33,386 nucleotides of DNA from Spirosoma spitsbergense DSM 19989 (GTDB taxonomy: Bacteria > Bacteroidota > Bacteroidia > Cytophagales > Spirosomataceae): assembly GCF_000374085.1 (NCBI RefSeq), contig NZ_KB893595.1, forward strand, positions 1-33,386, in the 5' to 3' direction. Position numbers and translations under genes: made by a program. Of this stretch, positions 31,755 to 33,386 are shown piece by piece. The notes beneath the pieces are model-generated. The model did no database searches. It saw only the letters and a program-made list of their open reading frames with translations, and was not told the origin of the DNA. Numbering within the stretch: the first letter of the stretch is position 1; each line of letters starts with the position of its first letter.

Positions 31755-33176
31755 ATGAAGGTTAATTACCTTTCTCTTTTACGACCAGGTGCGCTGATGC
31801 TGGTGGCCTGCCTGTTGCTGGCGACGGCTTCACTACCGCTACAGGCTGCAGCCCCGGATATGCGCAGCGGAAAGCCATCGGCCGACATTACCGTCAGTGG
31901 TCGCGTGACGGATGCCGTCACAAACGAAGCACTCGCCGGCTGTACGGTCGTGCTGAAAGGAACCCAGCGCGGTACAACTACGGATGCCAACGGAACCTAT
32001 AAACTATCCGTGCCCAACGAAAATGCTACGCTGGTTTTTGGCTTCATCGGTTTCAACTCACAGGAAGTTGCGGTTGGCAATAGAAGTACAATCAACGTAG
32101 CCCTAAGCGCATCCGCTTCCGACCTGGCCCAGGTAGTAGTGGTAGGTTACGGCAGCACCGCCAAAAGAGACGTTACCGGTGCCGTAACGTCCATCAAAAG
32201 CACAGAGTTTAACCGGGGTATCATCAACTCGCCGGAGCAACTTATTCAGGGAAAAGTGGCCGGGGTCAATGTGACTTCCGCCAGTGGCGAACCGGGTAGT
32301 CAGCAGCGGATTACGGTGCGCGGCCCGGGCGGTGTTAGGACTGGTAGTACGCCATTATTCGTACTCGACGGCCTGGCCCTGGACAATTCCAGTACGGGTG
32401 GTGCGACCAATCCGCTCACGTTCCTGAATCCGCAGGACATCGAAAGCATCGACGTGCTAAAAGATGCCTCGGCAACGGCTATTTACGGTTCTCGTGGGGC
32501 TAACGGCGTGATTCTGATTACCACCAAAAAAGGAAAAGCAGGAGCCACTACCCTGAATCTGTCGGCAAGTATGGCTATCTCGAACATAAGCCGGCCACTG
32601 GCCTTGTTTTCTGCCGATGAGTACCGGAAGCAGGTGGTGGCAGTGGGTGGTGTATTAGATGACCTGGGCGGTAACACCGACTGGCAGAAAGAGATTTCGC
32701 GGACGGCCTACACAAAAAACTATAACCTGTCGTTCGGTGGTGGCTCAGAAAAAACGACTTATTATGGTTCGGTGGGCGTTCAGAATCAGGAAGGTATACT
32801 CAAGAATAGTAACCTCAACCGTTACACGGGCCGTATCAACGTATCGCAGAAACTGCTCGATGACCGGATTACACTGGATGTCAATCTAAACGCTGCTTAT
32901 ACCGCCAATCAACGCCCACCCATCGACAATTCGTCGGGTGGGAGCGCTCCGGGTAGCCCGGGTAGTTTGGTGGGCGGGGCTATCTCCGCCAATCCGACGT
33001 ATCCGGCTTACGATACAGATGGCAATCCGTACAAATACCAGGGTGGGACAAATCCGCTCATCACACTGGCACTACAGAAAGACATAACGACTACCAACCG
33101 GATTATTGCCAACGTTAGTCCTTCGTTCAAAATCACGAAAGATTTAGTGTACAAGCTAAGTACAGGACAAAAGTAG
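31755..33176 (+). pseudogene. SusC/RagA-type TonB receptor, N-terminal part, broken by an insertion sequence
   Basis: Outer-membrane glycan or peptide importer that normally pairs with a SusD lipoprotein. The visible 470 or so residues contain a signal peptide (to LPLQAAA), a carboxypeptidase-like domain (ITVSGRVTDAVTNEALAGC, NGTYKLSV), the SusC signature VVVVGYGS, the plug (GKVAGVNVTSASGEPG, PLFVLDGLALD, DVLKDASATAIYGSRGANG) and the first barrel strands. Homology ends near LVYKLSTG at about 33165, and GQK followed by TAG is read from foreign DNA. Family members are near 1000 residues, so over half is cut off or continues beyond the window. The cause is the IS4-like element that follows. Confidence 0.88.
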
Positions 33177-33237
33177 GGAGTAGCTGATGTTGAGGTAGTT
33201 TTGTGTCGCTAAACGTAAACCCCTCCAACTACTCCCT
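33175..33237 (+). promoter_or_regulatory. Inverted repeat just upstream of the IS transposase start
   Basis: AGGGAGTAG (33175-33183) and CTACTCCCT (33229-33237) are perfect 9-bp arms with a 45-base interior; the second arm ends directly before the ATG. In a transcript entering from the SusC gene, this hairpin would hide the translation start. A transcript starting inside the loop would lack the first arm. Confidence 0.5.
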
Positions 33238-33386
33238 ATGCAAAGTAACGAAGATGCTGTCTACGATGCCATCAAAGATCATTTTCAATGTGATAAACGG
33301 CGTATCCGCTTTATGGCCCTGCTGATCATTGCCCTCTTGAAACTGGCTGACTCCTCATTGGCTCAATGGAGTCTGGCTATCAACCA
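33238..33386 (+). CDS. IS4-family-like transposase, N-terminal fragment cut by window edge
   Basis: The ATG at 33238 opens MQSNEDAVYDAIKDHF and continues without a stop to the edge, with QCDKRRIRFMALLIIALLKL and SLAQWSLAIN. This short N-terminal region resembles IS4-type DDE transposases, which begin with a helix containing an RxxFMALLI(I/T)ALL-type stretch. The DDE residues are not visible. It is read in the same direction as the broken SusC gene. Confidence 0.6.
   Translation, partial: MQSNEDAVYDAIKDHFQCDKRRIRFMALLIIALLKLADSSLAQWSLAIN

Larger units (their letters stand above)
33170..33386 (+). mobile_element. IS4-like insertion sequence, left part only
   Basis: The element breaks the SusC gene. 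Its left end lies at about 33165-33175, and the right end is outside the window, so neither terminal repeats nor target duplication can be confirmed. It contains an inverted repeat and the start of a transposase. Confidence 0.6.

Noticed and set aside
1..33386. CRISPR arrays, rRNA genes, plasmid or phage structural genes.
   Set aside because: No regularly spaced repeats, rRNA sequence or phage morphogenesis genes were seen on either strand.

Overview
The window looks like chromosome from a Bacteroidota member of the order Cytophagales, most like Spirosoma or a close relative. This is inferred from gene families and style: SusC/TonB receptors with carboxypeptidase-like N-domains, DUF4249 partners, an S46 dipeptidyl-peptidase, a fused DAHP synthase/chorismate mutase, an LspA with the Bacteroidota insertion, and -7 boxes of the form TAnnTTTG with TTG about 20 bp upstream. 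No 16S or other species marker is present.

Layout. 1-104 is the start of a transposase cut by the window edge. 210-4687 holds an S46 peptidase, a small outer-membrane barrel protein and a type II NADH dehydrogenase. 4875-8224 is a TonB receptor/DUF4249 pair. 8295-12769 is core metabolism and envelope (DAHP synthase-chorismate mutase, proline dehydrogenase, LspA, OmpA-type lipoprotein). 13038-16861 groups two beta-propeller lactonase-like proteins with two DUF1080 (3-keto-glycoside hydrolase-like) proteins, suggesting exported sugar-derivative catabolism. 16896-20289 is a second DUF4249/TonB pair in the opposite orientation.

20493-22902 is the most unusual part. A tRNA-Asp with its own promoter and terminator is followed by a dead tyrosine-recombinase (integrase) gene. 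The gene is interrupted by a 1238-bp IS110-family element and by a 163-bp MITE-like element with a 10-bp target duplication, and it is truncated at its 3' end. Removing either insertion on paper restores the integrase reading frame exactly. The IS110 element carries three ordered hairpins between its left end and its transposase, the arrangement expected for a bridge RNA.

22988-28046 is a minus-strand stretch: a GNAT acetyltransferase with a dipeptide epimerase, a periplasmic rhodanese-thioredoxin with an amidohydrolase lipoprotein, and an MNT-HEPN pair joined by 4-bp overlaps to the essential gene ispF. 28047-31584 holds an M16 peptidase, a TPR protein and a PI-PLC-like lipase. 31755 to the end is a SusC gene broken by an IS4-like element whose far end lies outside the window.
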